A stretch of 64,000 nt of DNA from Cutibacterium modestum (GTDB lineage Bacteria; Actinomycetota; Actinomycetes; Propionibacteriales; Propionibacteriaceae). Both the position numbers and the translations under genes were made by a program. Shown here piece after piece: positions 8,764 through 17,194 of this stretch (its first letter is position 1; each line of letters opens with the position of its first letter). Location of the stretch: positions 1-64,000 of the forward strand of contig NZ_BJEN01000004.1 in assembly GCF_008326345.1 (NCBI RefSeq), in the 5' to 3' direction. The notes under the pieces are model-generated. The model searched no databases, had not been told where the DNA came from, and saw only the letters and a list, made by a program, of their open reading frames with translations.

Positions 8764-10074
8764 ATGTCGTACGTTGCCCCCACGCCCGTTGTGCGTCGTC
8801 CCTGGTGGCAGCGTCTGTTGCGCAACCCGTGGTTCTGGGTGCTACTCACAATGGTGCTGATCTCAGCGGCCTGCTTGATTCATACCTACGTCATCGTGCA
8901 CGCGGATACTGAGGTTGAGAGGGAAGGCCAGAAGGGCGTCATCCCGGGGATTACCAACCAGTCCTTGAAGTTGGGCTTCCACTACGCGTGGCCGACGGCT
9001 GCCGTGTGGTCAGCGATTTTTATTCTCATTGATCGATTCAGAACCCGGCACCTGCACGTGTGGTTTCTCTGCTTTTGCTGGGGAGCGTGCGGGGCGACCT
9101 GGGTCAGCATGCACGTGAACACGTGGATGGCCGGGATGCTCTCGGTGACAGGTGGGGTTGATCCAGCATCAGGCGCCGGTCCGGCGGTGTATTCGGCCCC
9201 CTTCGTCGAGGAATCGTGCAAGGCGCTTGTTCTTTTCGTGCTAGCCGTCGGCACGGGGCGACGGATGACTTCGGTAGTCCAGACGGTGAGCATGGCCGGG
9301 CTCTCGGCAGTTGGTTTCGCCTTCGTTGAGAACATCATGTATTACGCCCGTGCGGACAACTATGCCCGGGTGACGGCTTCAGCGGGGGACCCGAAACAGG
9401 CGGTGATGGAGTTAGTGCTGCTGCGAGGGGTGTACACCTCTTTTGGGCATCCGCTGTTCACCAGCATGACGGGTATTGGTCTGGCTCTCGGGCTGAGGGC
9501 ACGTAGTCGACTTGTGAGGATTCTCGTTCCGACGACGGGGTTCGTTATGGCTGTCGTGGGCCACATGCTCTTTAATGGGTTCTCCTCGGTGTTACCGATG
9601 GCGACCCTTAAGAAGTTGTGGTTCGTCGCCCTCGGCATCGTCGCTTCTGTGGTGGTTTTCATGGTCATCCGCACGGTGCGTGAAGGCAACATGATCCGCC
9701 ATCGACTCGAGGATTACATCAAGGCCGGATGGCTGCCAGCCTCCGACGCGGACACACTTGCGGCCCTGCGACGTCGCCAGTGGGCGGCGTTGGTGGCTCT
9801 CAGCCAGGGGCTGCGTCGGTGGTGGCGCACTCTGGAGTTCCTGCGCGTTGGGACGGATCTCGCTTACCTGCGTGATGCAGTCGTGCGTGGACTGGACGAT
9901 GACCCTGGCCCGCGTCAGATCCAGCTCATCAATCGCATGAACGCTCTGCGCCCGATGGCTGTCACCGTCGCGCGAGGTGCCAAACTGTCGAAGCCGAGGC
10001 TGCCCGCGTTCCTCAAGCGGCGTCGTAACCAGCCGGTCAATAACGAGTTGCAGTGGGCGCCGCCACAGGCCTGA
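8764..10074 (+). CDS. PrsW-family intramembrane metalloprotease
   Basis: 436-residue polytopic protein. The family's metal and catalytic motifs are all present: EESCK around residues 149-153, FAFVEN with Glu 189, HPLFTS with His 229 and GHMLFNG with His 267. Hydrophobic segments surround them, and a soluble Arg-rich tail of about 130 residues follows. PrsW in Bacillus cleaves an anti-sigma factor; the target here is unknown. ATG at 8764 is preferred over an in-frame GTG at 8734. The gene is followed after 22 bases by two dynamin-like GTPase genes, possibly as one operon. Confidence 0.9.
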   Translation: MSYVAPTPVVRRPWWQRLLRNPWFWVLLTMVLISAACLIHTYVIVHADTEVEREGQKGVIPGITNQSLKLGFHYAWPTAAVWSAIFILIDRFRTRHLHVWFLCFCWGACGATWVSMHVNTWMAGMLSVTGGVDPASGAGPAVYSAPFVEESCKALVLFVLAVGTGRRMTSVVQTVSMAGLSAVGFAFVENIMYYARADNYARVTASAGDPKQAVMELVLLRGVYTSFGHPLFTSMTGIGLALGLRARSRLVRILVPTTGFVMAVVGHMLFNGFSSVLPMATLKKLWFVALGIVASVVVFMVIRTVREGNMIRHRLEDYIKAGWLPASDADTLAALRRRQWAALVALSQGLRRWWRTLEFLRVGTDLAYLRDAVVRGLDDDPGPRQIQLINRMNALRPMAVTVARGAKLSKPRLPAFLKRRRNQPVNNELQWAPPQA

Positions 10075-10096
10075 CGAGTGACCAGGAAGGATCACC

Positions 10097-11962
10097 ATGA
10101 ACACGGAGCAGATGTTGCTGTCGCTGACCGATCTGCGGCAAAACCTGCGTCAGGCCCAGTTTCCCCTGGACTTACCCGAGGCTGTTACCCAAGCTGGGCT
10201 GGCACGACGCATTGCTAACCAGCTCAACGACTATATTTTGCCGCGCCTAGAGACTATTGATGCGCCTCTCTTGGCGGTGGTAGGAGGGTCGACCGGCGCT
10301 GGTAAATCAACCCTGGTGAACTCTTTGGTGGGCCGGATGGTGACGCGACCGGGGGTTATCCGCCCCACCACGACTTCACCCGTTCTCGTCCACCACTCCG
10401 ACGACGCTTTGTGGTTCGACGGAGACCGAGTCTTGCCCACCCTGGTGCGCTCCCGGGTAGCCAGTAACGACGCGTCGAGCTTGCAGCTTGTCGCGGAGCC
10501 CGAGATACCGCGAGGCTTGGCCATCCTTGATGCCCCAGACATTGACTCTGTCGTGGCGCGAAACCGTGATTTGGCAGCTCAGCTGCTCCAGGCGGCAGAC
10601 CTGTGGGTCTTTGTCACCTCAGCGGCCCGCTACGCGGACGCGGTGCCGTGGGATTTCCTTGAAGAGGCTCAGGAGAGGCATGCATCGGTCACGGTGGTGT
10701 GTAACCGCATCCCTGCCGAGGCAATGAGAGAGGTACCGGCGGACCTCGGCCGGCTTATGACGGAGCGCGGCCTGGCTGATTCTCCACTGTTTGCTGTCCC
10801 GGAGACTAAAACGAATGCCGAGGGTTTACTTCCTGATCAGGCCGTCGCCCCTCTGCGGTTTTTCTTGTCGAATTTGGCCCAGAACCAGCAGAAACGACGC
10901 GAGGTCATTGCGTTTACCTTGTCTGGGGCGATCGGTTCGGTTTGTGAGAGATCCTCGTACGTCGTTGGCGGCTTAGAAGCGCAGGCAATGGCAACGTCGC
11001 GGCTGTATGAGGACGCCCAGTCGATCATGGCTGAGTCCTCAAGGTCGATTGCCGCCCAGTCCGCTGATGGCACTCTGTTGCGTGGCGAGGTCCTGGCACG
11101 ATGGCACGAATTCGTTGGAACTGGCGAGTTCATGCGCGCTATGGAGGCGAAGGTTTCCTGGTTCCGAGACCGTGTGGTGAAGGCGCTCAAGGGGGCACCG
11201 CCGGAGGTCGAGAAGGTTAGCGTCGCAGTGGAATCTGGCTTGGAAAGTCTCGTCATCGCTGAGGCCCAGGCTGGGTGTGAGCGGATCGAGTCCGTGTGGC
11301 AGGCCGATCCGGCAGGTCGCAGCGTCCTGGAGGGGGTCGATGAGGATTTGTCCCGCCCGTCGCAGGGGTTTGACGAGGCCGTCTCTCGAATGGTGAGAGA
11401 TTGGCGGGGAGATGTCATGGAACTCGTTGCTGGGGAGGGCATGAACAAACGCTCCAAGGCGCGATTCATGGCTTTCGGCGTCAATGGGGTTTCCGCTGCC
11501 CTGATGCTCGTCGTATTTGCTCACACGGGTGGATTATCGGGAGCTGAAGCGGGGATTGCCGGGGGATCAGCCATCGTCGCCCAGCGTCTGTTGGAGGCAC
11601 TTTTTGGAGATGACGCGGTGCGGCGCCTGGCGAAAGTCGCGAAGGACCAGCTCGATGCGCGTGTTGAGGGCTTGCTTGCGAATGAGGTGACGCGGTATCA
11701 GGCGGTTCTTGGCAGCTTGGAAGTCGATACCGAGCTTCCGGCCCAAATCCGCACGTCGATCGAGGAGATCCGACAAGCTCAAGATGCGCCAGGGTCTCAC
11801 AGCGATCAGGTGACGATCCGAACCCGTTGTCAGGATCCCGAAGCCGAGGCACCCCAGCCTGCCAAAATAGGGCAGTTACAAGCGAACATGCCGGTCCTTG
11901 ACGCTGAGGTCGTTGAACCGGCGGTCGTTCTGGATCCCGAGCCTCGTCAGGGGGAACGATGA
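10097..11962 (+). CDS. Dynamin-like GTPase (first of a pair)
   Basis: 621-residue P-loop GTPase. Walker A reads GGSTGAGKST around residues 62-71, followed by a switch-like threonine in RPTTTSPV, a G3 motif DAPDID and a degenerate G4 motif CNRIP. The long helical C-terminal part includes a hydrophobic segment (GVSAALMLVVFAHTGG, about residue 465) as expected for membrane association. AGGAAGG lies just before the ATG. It overlaps the next GTPase gene by four bases (ATGA). Paired GTPases of this type occur in actinobacteria with roles in membrane or septum remodelling; the precise role here is inference. Confidence 0.87.
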   Translation: MNTEQMLLSLTDLRQNLRQAQFPLDLPEAVTQAGLARRIANQLNDYILPRLETIDAPLLAVVGGSTGAGKSTLVNSLVGRMVTRPGVIRPTTTSPVLVHHSDDALWFDGDRVLPTLVRSRVASNDASSLQLVAEPEIPRGLAILDAPDIDSVVARNRDLAAQLLQAADLWVFVTSAARYADAVPWDFLEEAQERHASVTVVCNRIPAEAMREVPADLGRLMTERGLADSPLFAVPETKTNAEGLLPDQAVAPLRFFLSNLAQNQQKRREVIAFTLSGAIGSVCERSSYVVGGLEAQAMATSRLYEDAQSIMAESSRSIAAQSADGTLLRGEVLARWHEFVGTGEFMRAMEAKVSWFRDRVVKALKGAPPEVEKVSVAVESGLESLVIAEAQAGCERIESVWQADPAGRSVLEGVDEDLSRPSQGFDEAVSRMVRDWRGDVMELVAGEGMNKRSKARFMAFGVNGVSAALMLVVFAHTGGLSGAEAGIAGGSAIVAQRLLEALFGDDAVRRLAKVAKDQLDARVEGLLANEVTRYQAVLGSLEVDTELPAQIRTSIEEIRQAQDAPGSHSDQVTIRTRCQDPEAEAPQPAKIGQLQANMPVLDAEVVEPAVVLDPEPRQGER

Positions 11963-13569
11963 GGCGACATCGCGTCGATCTTGCCGAGCGTATCGACCTG
12001 CTGACCCGAGCGGTGGACCTGTCGGAAGGGTACATTCCTGACGACGTCGTGGCTCTGGCCCGTGCCGTTGTGGAACGGGCCGACCGGCGCTGCCGAATCG
12101 GTGGCGACCATACCGTCATTGCGCTTGCTGGTGCGACGGGGTCAGGGAAATCTTCGACGTTCAACGCCTTGGCAGGTGCAGAACTGGCCGATCCTGGGGT
12201 AAAGCGTCCGACGACGTCGAAGGCCACTGCTGCGGTCTGGGGGACGGATTCGGCGGAGACCCTGCTGGACTGGCTCGACGTTCCACGTCGTCACTACGTG
12301 GGTAGCGAGGACGTCCTCAATGGTTTGGTGCTACTCGACCTGCCGGATCATGACTCGGTGCGCATCGAACACCGTCTCGAGGTGGACCGTCTCGTCGAGA
12401 TGGTTGACATGATTGTGTGGGTAGTCGACCCGCAGAAATACGCCGACGCCGCTTTGCACACCCGTTACCTGGCGCCGCTAGCTCGCCATGCTGAGGTCAT
12501 GACGGTGGTTCTCAACCAGGCTGACCTCCTCAACAAGGAGCAGCGTAAAAACTGTCTGCGCGATCTGCGTCAGCTACTGGACTCCGAAGGCCTGGAAAAG
12601 GCCAAGGTCATGGCGATTTCGGCGACGACCGGTGAGGGTATCGAGGACATGCGTGTGGCGCTAGCTCGCGCTGTGCGCGCCAAGAAGGCCCAAGCGACCC
12701 GGCTGCACGCCGACCTCGACAATGTGTCGCAGCACCTGAACGAGGCAACTGGAGATGCGGCAGGCCAGGTGAGCCAGGATTCCGTTGACCGGTTGATTGA
12801 GGCACTATGCACCGCCGGCAGTGTTGAACTGGTTGCCGAAGCGACGCGGGATGCCTATCGCAAGCGGGGACATCGAGCTACCGGTTGGCCGGTGACAGCG
12901 TGGGTGTCGAGGCTTCGTCCCGACCCGCTGCACCGGTTGCATCTGGATTTGGGCTCTAGAAGGAACAAGGAGCTGGGAAGCGGCACAGAACCCACTGATG
13001 TGCAGCGCAGCGCTTTGACGGCGCGAGTTGGAGTCGCTGGCGCCAGGGTCGATATGGCAGTGCGGTCCTTGGCCTCGGAGGCATCTGAGAGGCTTCCACG
13101 CCCGTGGGCCGACGCGGTGCGTACGGCGTCGCTGGTTCGTCGCAAGAACCTTCCCGACGACATCGACCGGGCTGTGGCTTCCACCGATTTGGGAGTACAT
13201 CGGGGCACTGGCTGGTGGAAGCTCGTAACGGTGGTGCAGTGGAGCCTCATGATCGTCGTGGTAGCCGGACTAGCATGGCTCGCCGTCGATGCCGTGGGTG
13301 CCTACTTTCAGCTTCGGCTTCCGCCAGTGAGATGGCATAACTTCCCAGTGCCGACCTTCATGGTTCTGGGCGGGGTCATTGCGGGGGTTGTGGCTTCTAT
13401 GCTGTGTCGGATCGGTGTGCAAGCGGGTGCCCGAGCTGCTGAACGTCATGCCAAGTCTGAATTGCGGGCCAGTCTCGTCGACGTCGCATGGCAGTCGGTT
13501 GTTGACCCGGTAAATGCCGAGCTAGATCACCACGACGAGGTAGTGAAGATCGTGGCGAAAGCGTCCTAA
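11959..13569 (+). CDS. Dynamin-like GTPase (second of a pair)
   Basis: 536-residue GTPase translationally coupled to the preceding gene. Walker A is GATGSGKSS near residues 57-65, G2 threonines sit in RPTTSKAT, G3 is DLPDHDS and G4 is NQAD. Two C-terminal transmembrane helices (about residues 425-450 and 463-485) would anchor it, whereas its partner has only a weak hydrophobic stretch. This suggests a heteromeric membrane-bound complex, as for bacterial dynamin pairs. No database comparison was possible. Confidence 0.88.
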   Translation: MRRHRVDLAERIDLLTRAVDLSEGYIPDDVVALARAVVERADRRCRIGGDHTVIALAGATGSGKSSTFNALAGAELADPGVKRPTTSKATAAVWGTDSAETLLDWLDVPRRHYVGSEDVLNGLVLLDLPDHDSVRIEHRLEVDRLVEMVDMIVWVVDPQKYADAALHTRYLAPLARHAEVMTVVLNQADLLNKEQRKNCLRDLRQLLDSEGLEKAKVMAISATTGEGIEDMRVALARAVRAKKAQATRLHADLDNVSQHLNEATGDAAGQVSQDSVDRLIEALCTAGSVELVAEATRDAYRKRGHRATGWPVTAWVSRLRPDPLHRLHLDLGSRRNKELGSGTEPTDVQRSALTARVGVAGARVDMAVRSLASEASERLPRPWADAVRTASLVRRKNLPDDIDRAVASTDLGVHRGTGWWKLVTVVQWSLMIVVVAGLAWLAVDAVGAYFQLRLPPVRWHNFPVPTFMVLGGVIAGVVASMLCRIGVQAGARAAERHAKSELRASLVDVAWQSVVDPVNAELDHHDEVVKIVAKAS

Positions 13570-13575
13570 GCGTCG

Positions 13576-13618
13576 TTATCCACAGCTCCCGAACGGTGCC
13601 GCCTGGAGATTATCCACA
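13576..13618 (+). promoter_or_regulatory. Two perfect DnaA boxes upstream of ssb
   Basis: The nine-base sequence TTATCCACA, the consensus DnaA-binding site, occurs twice in the same orientation at 13576-13584 and 13610-13618, 34 bases apart. Both lie in the short gap between the GTPase gene and ssb, just upstream of a possible promoter. Confidence 0.7.
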
Positions 13619-13631
13619 GATGAGATATTGC

Positions 13632-13661
13632 TTGGCGGATTTCGGGAGTTGTGCCGATAAC
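13632..13661 (+). promoter_or_regulatory. Candidate ssb promoter
   Basis: TTGGCG at 13632-13637 and GATAAC at 13656-13661 are separated by 18 bases, resembling a housekeeping sigma -35/-10 pair. The expected start point would leave a very short leader before the AAAGGAG ribosome site at 13674-13680. Confidence 0.4.
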
Positions 13662-13687
13662 CGTATGTGAGTGAAAGGAGCTCACAG

Positions 13688-14149
13688 ATGGACGCAAACG
13701 TGTCATTCACCGGGAACCTCGGAACTGACGTCGAGATGAAAGTCGGAGAGGACTGGCGGGGAGCCCGATTCCGGGTTGCCCACACTCCTCGTGTCATGCA
13801 GCAGGGGGAGTGGGTCGATGGAACGACGACCTGGATGTCGGTGCATGTCTATGGTCGACTTGCGGATAACTGCCATGTCTCCCTGCGCAAAGGGGACCCG
13901 GTTATGGTGACCGGGCGACTTCGTACCCGCAGCTGGATCGACGATGAGGGCTCCCACGAGCAGCTTATTGTCGTTGCAAGCAATGTCGGGCCGGACCTAT
14001 CTCGTTTGCCTGCCGTGTGTCGTCGACCCGAAAAACGTGCCGAGGCGCCCCTGGGTGATGATCAGGTGGTGCGCTACCGTGATTCGCCTGATACGGTCGA
14101 TGAGGATGCCGAGGTGAGTGACGACGACGTCGAATTGATTGGCTCCTGA
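13688..14149 (+). CDS. ssb: Single-stranded DNA-binding protein paralogue
   Basis: 153-residue OB-fold SSB. Recognisable features are NVSFTGNLGTDVEMK at the N-terminus, FRVAHTPR, and the strand VTGRLRTRSW followed by a VVASNVGPDLSRL segment. The C-terminal tail is acidic (EDAEVSDDDVELIGS) but lacks the canonical DDIPF tip, so it is likely a second, non-replicative Ssb. ATG at 13688 is chosen because AAAGGAG lies eight bases upstream. Two DnaA boxes precede it. Confidence 0.9.
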   Translation: MDANVSFTGNLGTDVEMKVGEDWRGARFRVAHTPRVMQQGEWVDGTTTWMSVHVYGRLADNCHVSLRKGDPVMVTGRLRTRSWIDDEGSHEQLIVVASNVGPDLSRLPAVCRRPEKRAEAPLGDDQVVRYRDSPDTVDEDAEVSDDDVELIGS

Positions 14150-14270
14150 GGTCGATTGGGGCCGATTTGGGAATGAGTTGGTGACGGGAGTCGTTATAAC
14201 GGCTGGCATACTGTGCAGCGGCCGGCGAAGTGCCGACCGCCCCGTTCTCGCAGATTCTGGAGGAGTGCCG

Positions 14271-15956
14271 ATGGCCGAGTTCATCTACACCATGCACAAC
14301 GTCCGAAAGGCGGTGGGTGACAAAGTTATCCTTGACGACGTCACGCTGTCGTTCTTCCCGGGCGCCAAGATTGGTGTTGTCGGACCGAACGGCGCTGGCA
14401 AGTCGACGATGCTCAAGCTGATGGCTGGACTCGACAAGCCAAATAACGGCGACGCCAATCTTGCCAAGGGTGCCACCGTCGGAATCCTGCTTCAGGAGCC
14501 CCCACTCACCGAAGACAAGACCGTTCGCGAGAACGTTGAAGAGGCCGTTGGCGACATCAAAGCCAAGCTGGCACGGTTCGAGGAAGTCTCCGCCGAGATG
14601 GCCAACCCCGACGCTGACTTTGACGCCCTGATGACCGAGATGGGTGAGCTGCAGACGGAGCTCGATAACTCCAATGCGTGGGATATCGACACCCGTCTTG
14701 AGCAGGCCATGGATGCCCTGCAATGTCCTCCTGGCGACACCCCTGTTGACGTCCTGTCAGGTGGCGAGCGTCGTCGCGTCGCGCTATGCAAGCTGCTGAT
14801 CGAACAGCCCGACCTCCTGCTCCTCGACGAGCCCACCAACCACCTGGATGCCGAGTCCGTGAACTGGCTTGAGGGTCACCTCAAGTCTTACCCGGGTGCT
14901 GTGCTAGCCGTCACTCACGACCGCTACTTCCTTGACCACGTCGCTGAGTGGATCTGTGAGGTCGACCGCGGCCAGCTGCACCCCTACGAGGGCAATTACT
15001 CGACCTACCTGGACACCAAACGCAAGCGTCTCCAGATTGAGGGCAAGAAAGACGCCAAACGCGCCAAAATTCTCGAGAAAGAGTTGGAATGGGTGCGCTC
15101 CTCGCCCAAAGCCCGTCAGGCCAAGAATAAAGCCCGCCTGGCCCGCTATGAGGAGATGGCTGCCGAGGCCGAGCGCAACCGCAAGATCGACACCGCCGAA
15201 ATCAACATCCCGCCGGGTCCGCGTCTAGGCAACGTCGTGCTGGAGGCCGAGCACCTCTCCAAGGGATTCGGCGATCGCGTCCTTATCAAAGACCTCTCGT
15301 TTACCCTGCCGCGAGCCGGCATCGTCGGTGTTATCGGCCCAAACGGCGTCGGCAAGACGACCCTGTTCAAAACGATTGTCGGGTTGGAGAAGGCTGACTC
15401 TGGCTCCCTCAAGGTCGGCGAAACAGTCAGCTTCTCCTACGTCGACCAGAACCGCACCGGTATCGATCCGGAGAAGAACGTGTGGGAGGTTGTTTCCGAC
15501 GGGCTGGACTACATTAAAGTCGCGAACTTTGAGGAGCCCTCGCGCGCCTACGTTGCCAGTTTTGGGTTCAAGGGCCCGGACCAGCAGAAGAAGTCGGGGG
15601 TACTTTCCGGTGGTGAGCGCAACCGTCTGAACCTGGCTCTCACCCTCAAACAGGGCGGAAACGTCTTACTCCTTGACGAGCCGACCAACGACCTCGACGT
15701 CGAAACCCTCTCAAGTCTTGAAGATGCCCTGCTGGAATTCCCCGGCTGTGCCGTGGTGGTCTCCCACGACCGCTGGTTCCTCGACCGCATTGCCACCCAC
15801 ATCCTGGCTTGGGAGGGTGAGGACGAGGACGGCGTACCGCGCTGGTTCTGGTTCGAGGGCAACTTCGCCGACTACGAGGCCAACAAGATCGAGCGCCTTG
15901 GCCCGGAGGCCGCGCGTCCACACGCCTCAAGGCATCGTCGTCTGATACGCGACTGA
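14271..15956 (+). CDS. ettA: Energy-dependent translational throttle protein EttA (ABC-F)
   Basis: 561-residue soluble ABC-F ATPase with two nucleotide-binding domains and no membrane segments. The first Walker A is GPNGAGKST near residue 38, with signature LSGGERRR and Walker B LLLLDEPTNHLD. The linker carries the EttA-type arm and a Lys/Arg-rich coiled coil (KRKRLQIEGKKDAKR). The second Walker A is GPNGVGKTT near residue 356, followed by LSGGERNR and LLLDEPTNDLD. EttA binds the ribosomal E site and gates entry into elongation according to the ADP/ATP ratio. The start at 14271 follows GGAGGAG and gives the conserved N-terminus MAEFIYTM. Confidence 0.95.
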   Translation: MAEFIYTMHNVRKAVGDKVILDDVTLSFFPGAKIGVVGPNGAGKSTMLKLMAGLDKPNNGDANLAKGATVGILLQEPPLTEDKTVRENVEEAVGDIKAKLARFEEVSAEMANPDADFDALMTEMGELQTELDNSNAWDIDTRLEQAMDALQCPPGDTPVDVLSGGERRRVALCKLLIEQPDLLLLDEPTNHLDAESVNWLEGHLKSYPGAVLAVTHDRYFLDHVAEWICEVDRGQLHPYEGNYSTYLDTKRKRLQIEGKKDAKRAKILEKELEWVRSSPKARQAKNKARLARYEEMAAEAERNRKIDTAEINIPPGPRLGNVVLEAEHLSKGFGDRVLIKDLSFTLPRAGIVGVIGPNGVGKTTLFKTIVGLEKADSGSLKVGETVSFSYVDQNRTGIDPEKNVWEVVSDGLDYIKVANFEEPSRAYVASFGFKGPDQQKKSGVLSGGERNRLNLALTLKQGGNVLLLDEPTNDLDVETLSSLEDALLEFPGCAVVVSHDRWFLDRIATHILAWEGEDEDGVPRWFWFEGNFADYEANKIERLGPEAARPHASRHRRLIRD

Positions 15957-15970
15957 GCGAAGGGCATGAA

Positions 15971-16003
15971 TCGGTCCCGGACTGTCATTTAGCCCGGGAC
16001 CGA
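15971..16003 (+). terminator. Rho-independent-type hairpin after ettA
   Basis: The arm tcggtcccgg (15971-15980) pairs with cccgggaccga (15993-16003) around a 12-base loop, 14 bases after the ettA stop. No long T run follows. It may act on both strands because a minus-strand gene ends at 16066. Confidence 0.65.
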
Positions 16004-16065
16004 GACTAGTTGTATCCCGGTGCGTCCCGGGCCATTCAGACATGGTTCATGGGGCGCGGGTTCGG

Positions 16066-16779
16066 TTAGGCCAGGAACCAGGCCAGTGTTGCGAGCACCA
16101 CGGTGAAGGCTGGCAGGATCCAGACGGCCGTGACGTCGGTGCGCTGCTTGGGAGTGGTTGATCCCGGTGCGACGATGGGGTCACTGAGGGGACCCTCTGA
16201 CAGGCTTATCCCAGTGCCGATTACCGTACCGGCCGCTCCCGTTGCCACGACGGCCCATGCCGGAAGTTGGCCGACGACTCGCGTTAGCACGATTGGTGGG
16301 ATAACAAGTGCGCCGAACCAGAGGGCGGTGACGAACACAGCCCACGGCATGGCCTTACGGGTTAGAGCGCGCAGCAAAGCCGAGGCGCGCACAGACAGGA
16401 TCACCCATGGGATCAGGACGAGTGCTGCTGTGACGATCATCCCCATGGTGATATCAACCCGATGGTGGTGGCGCAGTGCCACGATTCCTATCGGGATCAG
16501 GATCACTCCAATGGTCTGTGCCGCAGGAGCCGTGACGGCACCCACCGTCGACGTAGGGCGGGCACCGGCGCTGGTGGCCAGCGCCTGGGCGTAGGAGCGT
16601 GGATCGCCAAATGCGGTCTTCGCCGACTCTCCCGATGAAACGACGTGGGCATCGATTTCGGCAAGTGCATCCCCAATCGTTGTCCCATCGAGGTTCGCGA
16701 GACGGGCCTCGACGATAAAGGCGTTTGTCCACTCGGGGTCGACGTGGGGCGCATGGGTGCGTTCGAGTGCGTGGTTCAT
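16066..16779 (-). CDS. HAAS-domain membrane protein paired with PadR
   Basis: 237-residue protein. Residues 1-75 form a soluble helical segment with the alternating pattern of HAAS signalling domains (WTNAFIVEARLANLDG, IGDALAEIDAHV, FGDPRSYAQAL). Five to six membrane helices follow. Genes of this kind commonly lie directly downstream of a PadR regulator, and here the ATG at 16779 overlaps the PadR stop codon by four bases, so coupled translation is expected. The function is unknown; sensing or modulation of PadR-controlled transport is inference. Confidence 0.82.
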   Translation of the reverse strand: MNHALERTHAPHVDPEWTNAFIVEARLANLDGTTIGDALAEIDAHVVSSGESAKTAFGDPRSYAQALATSAGARPTSTVGAVTAPAAQTIGVILIPIGIVALRHHHRVDITMGMIVTAALVLIPWVILSVRASALLRALTRKAMPWAVFVTALWFGALVIPPIVLTRVVGQLPAWAVVATGAAGTVIGTGISLSEGPLSDPIVAPGSTTPKQRTDVTAVWILPAFTVVLATLAWFLA

Positions 16780-17117
16780 GATGCTGATCCTTCGTCGAGC
16801 AGTCGGGTGACGGTGGCGGAGTAGCGCTGCCAGCTTGCGGTGAGCGCCATCAGGCGTTGGCTTCCGGCAGTATTGATGAGGTAGAACTTTCGGCCCGGTC
16901 CGGCTTCGCCGGGTCGCCACTCGACGTCAACCAGACCGGCGCCTTCCAAACGTTTGAGTAGTGGGTACAGGGTGCCGCCCTTGACGTCGGCGAATCCAGC
17001 ATCGGTGAGCCGGGCCGCGATGTTGTAACCGTAGGTAGGGCCGTCGGCCAGGATGCGCAGCACGCAGAGGTCGAGAACGCCTCGCTGCCATTCGGACGGC
17101 CAGTGGTTATCATCCAT
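16776..17117 (-). CDS. PadR-family transcriptional regulator
   Basis: 113-residue winged-helix repressor. The motif LRILADGPTYGYNIAARL is the recognition region, then GGTLYPLLKRLEGAGLV and a beta-wing with a C-terminal dimer helix. It is first in a two-gene operon with the HAAS-domain protein. The upstream region (17118-17160) contains ACAT-N16-ATGT half sites that could serve as an autoregulatory operator, but this is weak evidence. Confidence 0.92.
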   Translation of the reverse strand: MDDNHWPSEWQRGVLDLCVLRILADGPTYGYNIAARLTDAGFADVKGGTLYPLLKRLEGAGLVDVEWRPGEAGPGRKFYLINTAGSQRLMALTASWQRYSATVTRLLDEGSAS

Positions 17118-17194
17118 GACTACATCATAACTGTTACTAGTATGTCTGTCTATCTAGTTGGGTATGGCAGAACCCGAGGGCGGAGAATGAATTG

